A stretch of DNA of 64,000 nucleotides, from assembly GCF_910596095.1 (NCBI RefSeq), contig NC_056552.1, positions 16,999,111 through 17,063,110 of the forward strand. Direction: 5' to 3'. This stretch comes from Thunnus maccoyii. Taxonomy: Eukaryota > Chordata > Actinopteri > Scombriformes > Scombridae. Of the stretch, positions 40,840 through 52,362 are shown in pieces. The notes under the pieces are model-generated. The model searched no databases and was not told where the DNA came from. It saw only the letters and a list, made by a program, of their open reading frames with translations. The first letter of the stretch is position 1, and the number at the start of each line of letters is the position of its first letter. The position numbers and the translations under genes are program-made.

Positions 40840-43112
40840 ATATACTTTAAGAAAACAACCTGGATGTTTTGGGATGTAATTATTTTCTTGTTTAGCTGAT
40901 TCTTTAAGGCTTTTTAATTCAATGTGGTCATTTCATGCTCCATAAACAAAATGCAGCTGGATCATTAGTTTGTCAGCACACTAACTCTCTGTTAGTGTCA
41001 AAACTGTTTAACCTACATTAGAGTATGTGCGACCAAAGGTTTTCTACCATGGTAAACTTTTCTCAGACATAAGTCACTTCAAGTACCCATGAATCAGACC
41101 TCTGAAAGCTCAGAACAAATGGCATGCCTGAGAGAGCAAGCTGAGAGAGAGATTTAGGGAGAGTTTAGGACCCTGAGCGCGTTTAGACAGGGAAGGACGT
41201 AGAAAACAGAGGTTGGAATTCTGTTGTCCTAGGCCTCCCATTTTCAGGATTCAGGAAGCAATAAATTGCCATTAAGGGAGCGGCATGGCAGACTGGGCTG
41301 AGCTGAGGTGCCACACAGTCGCTCACTCCATCCTGACCACGTGTGCACAAGGACACAATCAAACCAAATCTCTTTTCCACTCCACTTGGCCATGTGTCTT
41401 CAGCCTGGAGCAAACGTTTGTTTCCAACCTCAACTTGGATTTTATCTACAGCATCACATAACATATCTGTTACCTGCTGTGGTTGACCACGGTACATATT
41501 TCCGCTCTGACAGATGAGGAGCTGCATGCTAGATAATCCAGAAACACCCATATGACTGAATCTCTATGATAAATTCACCACCTGTTTCTCCTCTTTGCAA
41601 AATTCTGCATAAACTTGTACTGCACACACCTCAGTAAAATCTCAGATTTACTGTAAGCAGTAAATCCATTTGAAAAAGAGCAGCTGGGGAATTACCATGG
41701 TGTTTAGCTTAAATGGAAAAGACTCACAAAAGCACGACATGCTTCCCATGTCTGGCAAGCTATCTCCCATAGAAACCCTGACACTGGTTTGCCACCGCAT
41801 CAGTAGTTCATGTGAGTGAACCTCCAACCTCCCCAGCTATTTACTGCCTCAGTGCTCCTTTAAAACATCCCGTAGCTGGGGGCCCCGAGCTGCTCGGCTC
41901 TGCACACAACCTCCTCTGCCCCCCTCCCATCCAGTCCATCTGAGGTTACTGTTGCAAGGCTGATAAGCCAAAACAAAGAGCACTCAAATTATACTCCCTC
42001 AACTAATACATCAAGTGACATTTTGACAAAGCTCAACTTCCTGCATTGTTATCATTTCTTTGCGACCTCGGCTTGAACCCCTCAAACTGCAGTATTAATG
42101 TCAGTGTACCTACAATGACACAGTGGCATAGTTGCACATATTAAAACAAGCTATTTGAATTACTGCTGTTTACATGCATGCAGTCCACAATTCAAATAAA
42201 AATTATTTTCACATCTAATGTTTACATCCAACACTGGAAATGACTGCACACACCATTTCAATGCTGACTTATTTTCATCTGTTATTTGGCGGCCCCGCAG
42301 AGTGCTGCAGACACACAGTAAACCCTCCTCCCCCATCCACCCAACACCTCTCTTTACTCTGTCCTGTTGTGTGGCTGAGGTGAGGTGCGGGAAGCACTCA
42401 GGAAAGGGGAATCAGAAGAGATGGGACAGAGTTGTTGGGTGTGGACTTCCGTCAGCCCCTGGGGGAGTTTGAGGGAAGTGGCCAGAGACAAAGCTCCAGA
42501 GATGAGAGCACAAGCGGGGGCAAAGTGCTCCTGGACACTCCCTTGCAGTCTGGCATAACAACACTCCACCCAGCACACAGGTCCTGTGTTTCTAGCAGCA
42601 ACTTTCCCCTAATAACCAACTATATAAAGGTTCATAAATCAGACCAAAAACCCCTGATGTTAGACTTCTACTAAGACTGATTATGGACTTCCTTATCTAG
42701 TCTAAAATGGGACTTATTTATATATATTCATTGCATCTACTTTATTTTTTGTAACCATCATAGCCCTTCAATAGCTCCTGTTGCAACCCCAGCCATCAAT
42801 GGAGGGTGGGAGATCTCTGTTTGAAATCTCTCTTCCGGGTTTTCGCAGTTTTCCTTCTTCTCCATCATAATGGCTTGCACAAATACATTTTTACATTATT
42901 TAAAAATGTCATCATTGTCTGCAGAATTGCTGAAATTTACACAGTTAACATGATGTTGCACTTTGTTAGAGCATTTTCACTATATTTACTTCTGCATGAC
43001 TTCATAGAATCAGCTGCACCACTAATACCTGGTTAGGTAACTCTCCTTTTTTTTCTTTCCAATAAAATCATTGTTACCAAAGTCAGATTTGACATACATG
43101 GACATGATTTTA

Positions 43113-43955
43113 CCCAGCGGCAATCTCCGGGGCTGAAAAATGAAGCCAAAGCAGAAGTGCCAAAAACTGCGGCCCTTCAAATGGCCACTTGAGGCTCCAA
43201 AAGTGAGTCAGTCCCCATAGACTCACATGTTAAAATGCTCAACTTTTCAGCAGAAGTAAACATGTTTACAGGCTGGTACAAAAAACAGATTTGGTCTCTA
43301 TAGCTAATTTGCTGTTCATGACAACTATACAGGGGGTGAATAAATGAGTGAAAACTCACTCATTTAAATTTTATTGAGGCTTAATGTTATGCATAATTAA
43401 GGGAATTGCCGCTTTGAGTGACAGGGGTGTACCGTCACACGCAAGTCGCTACCACGGCAACAGCGTTGGTTAACCATGGCATAACCCCAAATTCACGGAG
43501 TATAGGCGTAGCCATAGCTGACGCTATTTCACTGTGTCTTCAATTCATGAAAGTTAATTGTAACATTTTCGTTGCCTTGTTCAGCATTTGGTTGTACTAA
43601 AAGACCCTCTAAGGAGTGGGATGTTCATTTTTTTCCAGTAAGTACATTTTGTTTTAATGGTTTTAAGCCTGTTTTTCGCTAGTGAAATAGCATTAGCATT
43701 AGCATTATCACAGTAAACCATAGATTGTGAACGCATCGTGCTAAACAAGCTAGCAGCTAGTGTTAGGGTTAGCTCCATCCTCTCATCCAAATATGGTCAC
43801 TTCTGGCTCCAAAATTCCAAGATGACGACAGTCAAAATGCAAACTTGAGGCTTCAAAACCATGGATGTATAAAGAGTTCAAAACAGGAGTCCACACACCA
43901 GTGGATGACATCACGGTGACTACATCCTTTTTTTTTTTTACAGTCTATGGATTTT
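43113..43955. mobile_element. Retroposon-like insertion with an 11-bp target-site duplication
   Basis: ACATGATTTTA occurs at 43102-43112 and again at 43956-43966, bounding 843 bp. The right end is TTTTTTTTTTTACAGTCTATGG, split by a short non-T tail; the interior contains CATGGATGTATAAAGAG and GGATGACATCACGGTGACTA, which I recall from a common fish repeat. A variable-length duplication without terminal inverted repeats points to LINE-driven retroposition. The family is not assigned and no long reading frame is present. Confidence 0.6.
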
Positions 43956-44388
43956 ACATGATTTTATCTTGGCTGTTTGTCTTTAAATGCCAAATCTGAA
44001 ACCAGCTTCTTTACCAAGGTTAGGTTGTATAACTGCAGGAATATCAGTTGATTCGCTTCAGCTTCTTACTGTGCCATAGCTTGATTTCTCTCAGTGCATG
44101 ATGGGCCCTCTCAAACTCATCCTTCACTTGGACTTCAATCAACTGTAACTTTCTTTTCATGAGATCAAGAATCTGATCTTTCCCATAATGTTGACCACAG
44201 CTGCTGGGTGTGTCGGATGCTGATTTGGAAACTGTGGCTGCAAAGCTCTGACATCATACAAAATCATATCGCCCTGTTTTTGCCAAAAGAAACTTAAGGC
44301 CTCTGAATCACTAAACAGACAATTTGCTCTTCTGCTGCTTTTCATTTTTCCACATCAATCTTGTTTTCTCAGTGTCAGGTCGAAAGAG

Positions 44389-44405
44389 AGAGAGAGAGAG
44401 AGAGC
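44389..44405. repeat. (GA)n microsatellite
   Basis: Short GA run of about eight units. Confidence 0.85.
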
Positions 44406-45757
44406 GAGATTGGTGTTCTGCATGAACTAACCGTCCTTCAAACACTTGTGAACCAGACAAGACATAACAATCCATCTATGTTATTTTTTCCCCTCAAGCA
44501 CTCTCAGTCTCTGCACACTCAAATGGCCTTTGGTGTCTACATTGTGAATATCCCAAAGTTTGTCCAAAAATATACAAATATCTGAGAAGCTAATTAGCTG
44601 AAAAGGTCTTATCTAGCAAGTCTGATAAAAAAGGCGTCAAGGGGAAGACATTTGAGGGCTTCTTTGCAGTTTCTGCATATGGTAGAGTAATGATGAAGAA
44701 ACAGCTGTGGATTTCAAGAGGCTTTATTGTCCACGTAAACAAATGATTTTGCCATAACTGGTAATCCAACCCGCTGCAACCAGACATTAAGCCTAGTGGT
44801 CTGTCCACCTCTTCCTGTGACTCAGTGGTTGTGCATCCTGCTCCCTCTCCATCAGCTCGGCACCAGCTGAGCGTGAGCATGAAGTCCATGACCACACTGG
44901 CATCCCAGTTTCCCAGCTGACGATTCCTTGTTCCCATAACACCCTCGCACAGCTGGGAGTGATGATCCCCAAATGGAAATTATGTGACCATGCTAACCTG
45001 CAACTCACTAATTCTCATTTTCAGGCTTGGAAAATGCCAGACAGTAGTCTTGCAACACAAGAGTTTTCGTAAGGCAATGACTCACAATTTTCTTTCTGTT
45101 GTAAGCAGTTTGTAAAAACTGATGAGTAAAGAGTGGAGCCTATTCAAGGAGGAAAGTGAGGGTGGGAGAGAAAAACATGGTCAGCTTTAAAATAGAGTGG
45201 GCAGTTTGGGTGGGTTGAGAGGTCAGGGCAGAATAGAGAACAAGTGTAGAGCGGTGCAAGAGCATGTTTATCTGGCCATGTTATCCCTCTGAAGTACTGA
45301 AGGGAGGAGAGCGAGGAGCCCCCTTTGTTCCTCAAGAGCCTGCAGATGGCTGTAATCCCTTCCAAAATGCGCACTGAAAATCAATCAAGACAGAGTGGAC
45401 ATGGTGTATGAGAGTGGAGGCGGGAGACACTTTTCTCAGGGAGGGGGTCCCGCAAAGAAACACAAGTTGGGTCAAACAAGCGTCTTTGGTGCTTTCCCGC
45501 CAAAAAAAGTATTGTAAGGAAAGACAGGGAATGAATTGCGACCCCCTCCAATGAAGGCCCGCTACCCCTCCGTTTGAACTGAACACAGCTGCCATCTCCT
45601 CACTGTATCCTGGGGCTGACATCAGCCTGCAGGGGGTACAATCACAAAAACCTCCCAAACACTGACATCATGCACTAATAAGGCTACTTAGAGCTATTCA
45701 CTGTGTCAGGATGAGTCAAAACAGGCGGCATCCTACGAGGCCATCCTCTTGGTGATG

Positions 45758-45930
45758 CCTGAGGAAAAATCAGGGGATCCTCAAAGTCTGTGGGCTTCAT
45801 CCTCTGGAGACAATGAATATTAGACACAATTTCATGGCACTACATCTGATAGTTGTTGAGATATTTCAGCCTGGGCTTAAATGGTTGACTGACTGACCAC
45901 TCGACAGACCAACAGGATAAATAGCATTTT
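45758..45930. repeat. Dispersed fish repeat fragment, family unassigned
   Basis: Contains AGGGGATCCTCAAAGTCTG, TTTCATGGCACTACATCTGA and AGTTGTTGAGATATTTCAG followed by GACTGACC-type units. I recall this order of motifs from an abundant teleost repeat; a library search would be needed to name it. Confidence 0.45.
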
Positions 45931-47184
45931 CCTACAGTTTCGTCTGTGCCAAAATCCTCATCTGTCTGCAGAACTCTCTGTTATACAACTTGAATTCTCT
46001 GTGTTGTGTCCTTGTGTGGCTGACGTCAGCCTTCTGGATACTTAACCCCAGACTGTGAGTCTACCCACTACGGAGAAACACACCTGTTTTTTGTTGGGCT
46101 CTAAAACCCTGCCAAATAACCATGAGGATTATGGTTTTCTGACAAAACCTGTCTGATTGTCAACACAAAGGGGAGAAACTTCCCTAGTAGATTAGTTCAT
46201 TTCTTCTCTCACTACCTGCCACCCACCCCTGTGTTTCTCTCGTCTAATCCTGCAATACTACAGCGCTGCCCGGCCTCCCTCATTTGCACCCATTTTTTTT
46301 TGCCTGCTATCTTCCCCCTCAGAGAAGTTGTCTTGGGTTACCTCCTCAGAGACATATTGCACTTTGCCTTTTGTTCGACTTGTTTATTAAGGAAAGAGGT
46401 AGGCAGGAACGAAACTGCCACTCACAGTTGTTTTGTTATGTCACTAGTATCTCCTTGCATTTTTCTTTTGCATTTTGCAGCTTCAGGGTAGGATTTGTCA
46501 ACAGATATGCTTGGTGCACAGTGCTGTGAAATAGGTGAAAACATGACAATGACATTTAAAACCACTCTCATTATGAAACTTGTACAGGTGTTTATTTATT
46601 AGTATTAAAGGAAAAATACATCACTTGACATGGAAAGGTGCTAGCTATTATTAATAAATAACATTTATATTGACAAAGTAGTTAATTCCAATGTTCCTCT
46701 AAACTAGTCTCTCAACCAGCCTCTCACACACAAAATAATCCTACATTTCCCAGAATTACTTTCATCAATAGCCAGAGTAAAACTATAATGTTGTTGCTTT
46801 GCATACTGTTAGCAAACTAATCCATGAGCGATGCTGCATATCTTTGATCACAATCCCTTCATCAAAGCTCAACATGTCTTATAGCTGCATTGCATTCTGG
46901 TCTATTGAGGTTACTGTTGATGGAAAATGAGTCTTTCTACTACAGATTTCCTCTTTATAAGTAAGTATGGTGACTCTAGAAAGAAGCTCTTGTACTTTGA
47001 TTCTAGGGACCCTCAAAAACCCAACTTTAACGGTTGGTATTTTAGATCACACAGAACATTTTAAAACTCTTTAACTGAATCCCACTTATTCCAATATATA
47101 TTCCCCCATAAAACTGAAAATTTCTATTTTTACACTTTGGTTTTTCTTACAGATTAAACAAATGATTGTGAGATTCTGTTGTTG

Positions 47185-47380
47185 TTGACAGTGCCATGCT
47201 AGCCATTTCCCCCCGTTTCCAGTCTTTATGCTAAGCTAAGCTATCCAGCTACTGGCTATATCCCTATATTTAATAGAGAAACATGAAAGTGGTATGGATC
47301 TTCTCATCTAACTCTCCATCAGATATCGAATAGTATATTAAACTAGTAATATTTCCCATGATGTCAAACTTTTCCTTTAA
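47185..47380. repeat. Right half of a second foldback element
   Basis: Shares TTTCCAGTCTTTATGCTAAG (47216 on), the AGCTACTGGCTAT motif, GATCTTCTCATCTAACTCTC and the terminal ATTTCCCATGATGTCAAAC with the right half of 32188-32940. It ends CCTTTAA at 47380. The left arm is not recognisable. Confidence 0.6.
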
Positions 47381-48460
47381 GCTATGCCAGCAACATCTTA
47401 ACTTGTTGTCAAAGTTCTCCATGTTTGGCCAGCTGGGACAGTTAAAGGTCACTTAACCCAAATTACAAGAATAGGTTTTCTTGTTTACCCCTAGAGGAGT
47501 GTGGCCATCCAGATAATTTCAGTCTTAGTGCTCAGATTTTAAGATATCTAACCGCTGAAACTTCTGCTGCCAATCCAATACAATGGGGGTAAAGGGATTT
47601 AAGTGTGTGATCCTCAGATCATTAAATAAATACATTTGAAAAACTCTACAGTGACATTTCTCTACAGAAAACATACCAGTTGCTCTGGATAATCCACATA
47701 TCTAATTGTCAACAGTTTTTATAGCAAGAATTTCCTGGTGAAATAGCATTTAATAAGATTTTGAGCACCATAAACAAAATTCTTTTCACCAACATTTTAT
47801 TGGACACTACCAGGAATCTTAGAGACAACTATCTTAAAACTTTGGCACGTATTACTGAAACTGTTCATGGCTAGATACCACTAAGGAATTAGGGTGAACT
47901 AACCCTTTAACAGTCTGAGAATGTTTTCGGATATATTTATGCTTTTAACAAACTTTTAAGTTACATTCTTCTGTCATGGTGGAATGTGACTATGCAAAAC
48001 TAAGTGGTTGCTAAGAGCACTTTTCATGTTGGATTGCGTGAAAAAAAAAGACGAGAAAGTTGTGAAGCCATTTATGCATCAGACGTGCTGACAGTCAGAC
48101 GGCATGTTTATATTCCAACAAAGTGCACTCACACATTGTGCATCAGCCCAGCCGTTGTGGCCCGTCTGATGTGTCAGAAGCTCCCGAGCCTTCCTTTTCC
48201 TTCGCTCCACACTCATTCCAGGGGAACATGTGCGCTGGAATTCTCCCCCAATTAAGACAGGGATTAGCCGGGACCACTGTGGGAACCGGCTGAGTGTGGG
48301 AAAGCAGAGGGTCTGTCCCTCTCTCCTTCCCTCACCGACACTCAGCCTCATTCTCACTCGCTCTTGTTCATCGAGCTGCCTCCCTCCCCTGCCTTTCTCA
48401 CCCTTACTGTAACTATCTTCCTCCTCTCTTTTCTCACCCTATATTCTTTCCACCACATAC

Positions 48461-48479
48461 TTTTTTTTTTTTTTTTTTT
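48461..48479. repeat. Poly(T) tract
   Basis: Nineteen T in a row within a pyrimidine-rich region. Confidence 0.95.
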
Positions 48480-51400
48480 ACCTTTTAGTATATATTTTCA
48501 CAGCTAACTCTCTTAATCCTAACTTCCAAAAGTATTTTTTTATTGTTTCCCTGGTAAATCTCCTCTCTTATCTTTATAATTATACACACTGCCCTCCTTT
48601 ATATTTTATTCTTTTCATTATTTTTTTCCCCCTCGCTTGTAGCCACCCAGAATCTCCATAGCTTTCAGTCCTAATTCTTCAAGGTTTTCTGAAGTGCACG
48701 GTTCTTCTGTGCTCCCCTCTCTTGCCCCTTCCCTCCTCCCTCTTAATGCCTCTCCAGCCTTCATACTGAAAGCTTGTCTGGAAGGGAAGCTGGGGACTCT
48801 TACATGAATAGTCTGAGACTGTCAGACTGAAAAAAGGGGGCGAAAAGACAGCTCATCAGAAAAGAAAAGACAGGTGTCTCAGAAAACAGACAGTTACAGT
48901 TTACGTTGGCAACTTTGCATTAATCTATTAATATCAAACACAAAAAAAGTACTAAATCTAACCTCATCATTGGTATATTGCACAAACAATATGCAGCAAT
49001 CTAAAAAAATCACCATATCAAGGAAAGTATAAGAAACAGCCCATGAAACTTGAATGAGCATTGAGTAAACTTCCATGGGAATGTCCTTCATGCTCACTTT
49101 TCCATTGTCATTCCATTTCTTTCTCATGATCTTTCGATACTCTCACTATCATACCGGATTCCTCTCCCACTGCCTCCGCATTCCTCGTACTCATTGTCAC
49201 CTTTTCTTCCTGGTTCCCACTCTCTCTCTCCTTTCCTTGCGTTCCCATAAATCTCTTCCCTGTGCACTCCTCCACACAAGGCTTGTCCGTTCCAATTATG
49301 GCTGGGCCGTCCTGCCCCCCGGCTCACACACTCTGCACACACAGCTCGCTCTCATTAAGCCTGTATCAATTAGGCATTAACCTCCTAAAACAAAGGGCCT
49401 CTTGACGAGCAGCCCATCGCAGGCCATGTGAGGTACTTCCTCTGCATCGCTCGCTCCACCCTGCTTCCCATCCTCAGAACGACACATTCATCCCTTTTTT
49501 CCCCACTGTGCTGGTCACAAAACAAATCTGTGGCCGAATAAGCATCACCAACAAAATAGATGAGTGTAGAGGAAGTGGATAAGCATCAGATGTTTACTTG
49601 CAGTTGTAATGTTGATTAGTATGATTGAGGAGTATACAATCAGGGTCTTACAATGTCATGATTTTACATATACCACAATGCTAATGTCCTCGTTCTCTTC
49701 TTTAAAACAGTTGCAGTTTTCACATAAATTAAATATGAAATGAATAAATTAAATCTGACTTAACCTCCTGTTAGCAACAAAAGTATTATTGTCTGTGTTT
49801 GCAGTGTCATAGTAAAAAACTGGCTTGACAGTAGACAAGCTTAATGTTTTATTATGTAATTAAAAGTTTTAAATGTTTTCAATTCCCACATTTTAATGCA
49901 AAATACCATTATCATCAAATGAGGGCAAGTGTGACAATTACACACTAACAATGTAATGCAAGTGACTTTTATCTTGCTAATATAGGCTAAAATGAAACTG
50001 AGTGCTGGACTATTCACTACTGATGGTGAATGCAGCAACACCTCTACGATATTACACAATCCAGTGGAAGAGTCCTGCATGCTTCCTTTGTGAAACTTAC
50101 TGTATAATGTTCAGTAAATGAACTCCATGGTAATATCTGAGGCTGTGTTTTTTTAAGTGTTGTAGATTACATTACATTGAAGAACCAAATGCAACTCCCT
50201 GGTTCACCAAAGACCAGACGTAAGACATTAAAACCATCATTGTAATGATCAATAATTGGCAACTTCACACCTTATCTTAATGTGCTTTACTCCAGGCAGC
50301 CATTGAGCTCATCAATACAGAGGCTAAATTTACGCAGCAGTTTAAATACTAAAATAGTAAGAAATGCTTATTTTAATGATTTAAATGAAGCTATGAGAGG
50401 ATTAGGAGGAAACCTCATGTGACAGTCAACTGTGACTGGCATTCATCTTGAACTGATAAATTAATACTCATTAGGGTGAAACAATAGGATGTGAATAAAA
50501 TATGATGAACTGGTCAACTGGACAGACAAGCTGCTTATCACACTGATTAAATGATGCTGTTGCTGGTTTGAAACTGGAGTGAAACTGACAGAGGAGGACA
50601 GAGGATGATGAGTTTTAACTCTTTCTCCTTCTGAGCTGACATTCAACACATGAACAAGTAAGAACTTGTGACTCAATCATTGTTTCACTCAGACTGATTT
50701 ATCGTAAGCAATTTTTGAGGTTTGGTTGATGTATGACATTGGAAGTGGAGGCATTGTCCACATTTTGGTTAAGAAAAGTGAATTGACTGAATGAATCTGA
50801 TTGTTATTATTAAGATTTTATTAAGATAAATTTATAAGTGTATTTATCAAAAGCCACTTGACCCTGCAGCATGTTGGGCACAAATGTTTCATCTTACAGT
50901 AACTGCAGATGATATCAGCCACTGCTTCTTTTTTTGGGATCTTTTTTAAAAAAAACAAACTAATCTTTGTCATATTTTCAACATCTTTAAAGCTTTAAAC
51001 CAAAATCAAACTGGAGTTTTTTTGTCACCACATTATTATGATGATTATTTACATCATAATAGTGACCACATACAGTGGTCAGTAAATAGTTGTTCACAGT
51101 CCAAGAAGTCAACTTTTCCAAAATGCCCAAGTTGGAGAAAAAACTTGGCACTTTGCCTCAAGGACCAGCTGTGCTGCAGCAAACTTCAACTTTTACTCGA
51201 TGCGTCTGTGACAGTTTCTACTACTGCCCTGACTGCCTTTTGTTTACTCAGAGTACATTTCATTTGTACAAGTTTGCAGAAGCCTCTGCAGACACTCTCT
51301 GTCTTTGTTGGCGGAGCAGCAAAGAACAACCTGGTTTTGATTTTCCCACAGATCCACCGGTGAGAGGAGTGGTCCCCAGCACCCAGCGCTTTGGCACAGT

Positions 51401-52362
51401 GACTATGTTGGCACAAACCCAAGCTGAACACCCCCCACCCCTTTTCCCAGGGCCCTGGGAGTGTAATACATTACCAACAAAATCCCACTTCCCATTCCTC
51501 TCAAACTTTCACACCCCTGCTCCCCCTCTCCCATGGCTGGCATGCCCCCTGAAAAGGGGATTGGGGTGACATGCATATGACTCTTTCCCTCTCCTCTATT
51601 TTTTCCCAGCATTCCCCAGAGTATTTTAATTTCAAGATTTTTGTTTTTTTCACCATAAGAGTTGATTTGACACTTTTTAACTAAACTTTTCAATTAATTA
51701 CACGTTTAAAAGGACCATCCGCTTTTAAAGCTATGTCAGCTGTGAACTATGGCATGAACCCAACCACCCAACACACTAGGAAAAAAAAATGCAGACTCTT
51801 TCACCGTTAAAGGGATTTAAAGGGAATGTATGCGTATTCACAACAACACTGAGGTTATAAATATATATATAAATCCTCTTTCTGGAGAAGGCTGGCTTGT
51901 TTGCGCCACAGCTCACAGCACGGCATTGAGGGGAGAGTATCCACGGGTGTGTATGTGTCTGGGTAACGTGTAATGACATTATTCTCACCAGGGTGACCCC
52001 TCATTGTCACCACGCTTTCTTCTCCCGAGCTCGTGAAATTGACATAAGCTTTACAAACATTCCAGGCATTTTTTTCTCAAGGCCAGATTTCTTTGGGGGC
52101 CTTTCATAGAGAAAAGCACTAGAATGAGCAGCACCCCCTAGTGCCTGGACAATTCCCAAACATCATGTTTTTATGATTTATATGGAGAATCCATTTAAAA
52201 AAGATTGATTATAAACAGCTTACACTTACCGATTTGATTTGTTGAAGTATGATTTTACAGAAATAAATGTTTAAGACCATATGTTCTCATTTTCAGCTTA
52301 TATGTGAGGTTAAAACTATAGTTTAAATAATATTTGAGTACAGATTTCGTTGCCAGAGTTTT

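Larger units (their letters stand above)
39093..40860 (+). other. metrn: metrn 3' UTR (probable)
   Basis: Non-coding sequence after the metrn stop. The first canonical AATAAA is at 39855-39860 and a later ATTAAA at 40834-40839, giving possible short and long 3' ends. Confidence 0.5.
40861..52362. other. Gene-free stretch between metrn and ccdc78
   Basis: No supportable exon on either strand. It holds a retroposon (43.1 kb), two other dispersed repeats (45.8 and 47.2 kb), simple repeats, and pyrimidine-rich sequence around 48.3-48.8 kb. Non-repetitive blocks such as 44750-45000, 45420-45600 and 51340-51560 could be regulatory, but nothing here proves it. Confidence 0.6.

Noticed and set aside
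41183-41551. 122-codon open frame on the minus strand
   Set aside because: No recognisable domain, no matching exon neighbours.
43448-43461. X-box-like GCTACCACGGCAAC
   Set aside because: Not listed as a regulatory site because it lies within a dispersed retroposon; mentioned only under that element.
51090-51569. 159-codon open frame on the plus strand
   Set aside because: Overlaps other open frames on both strands, Pro/Ser/Thr-rich, no family resemblance; more likely GC-rich non-coding sequence.
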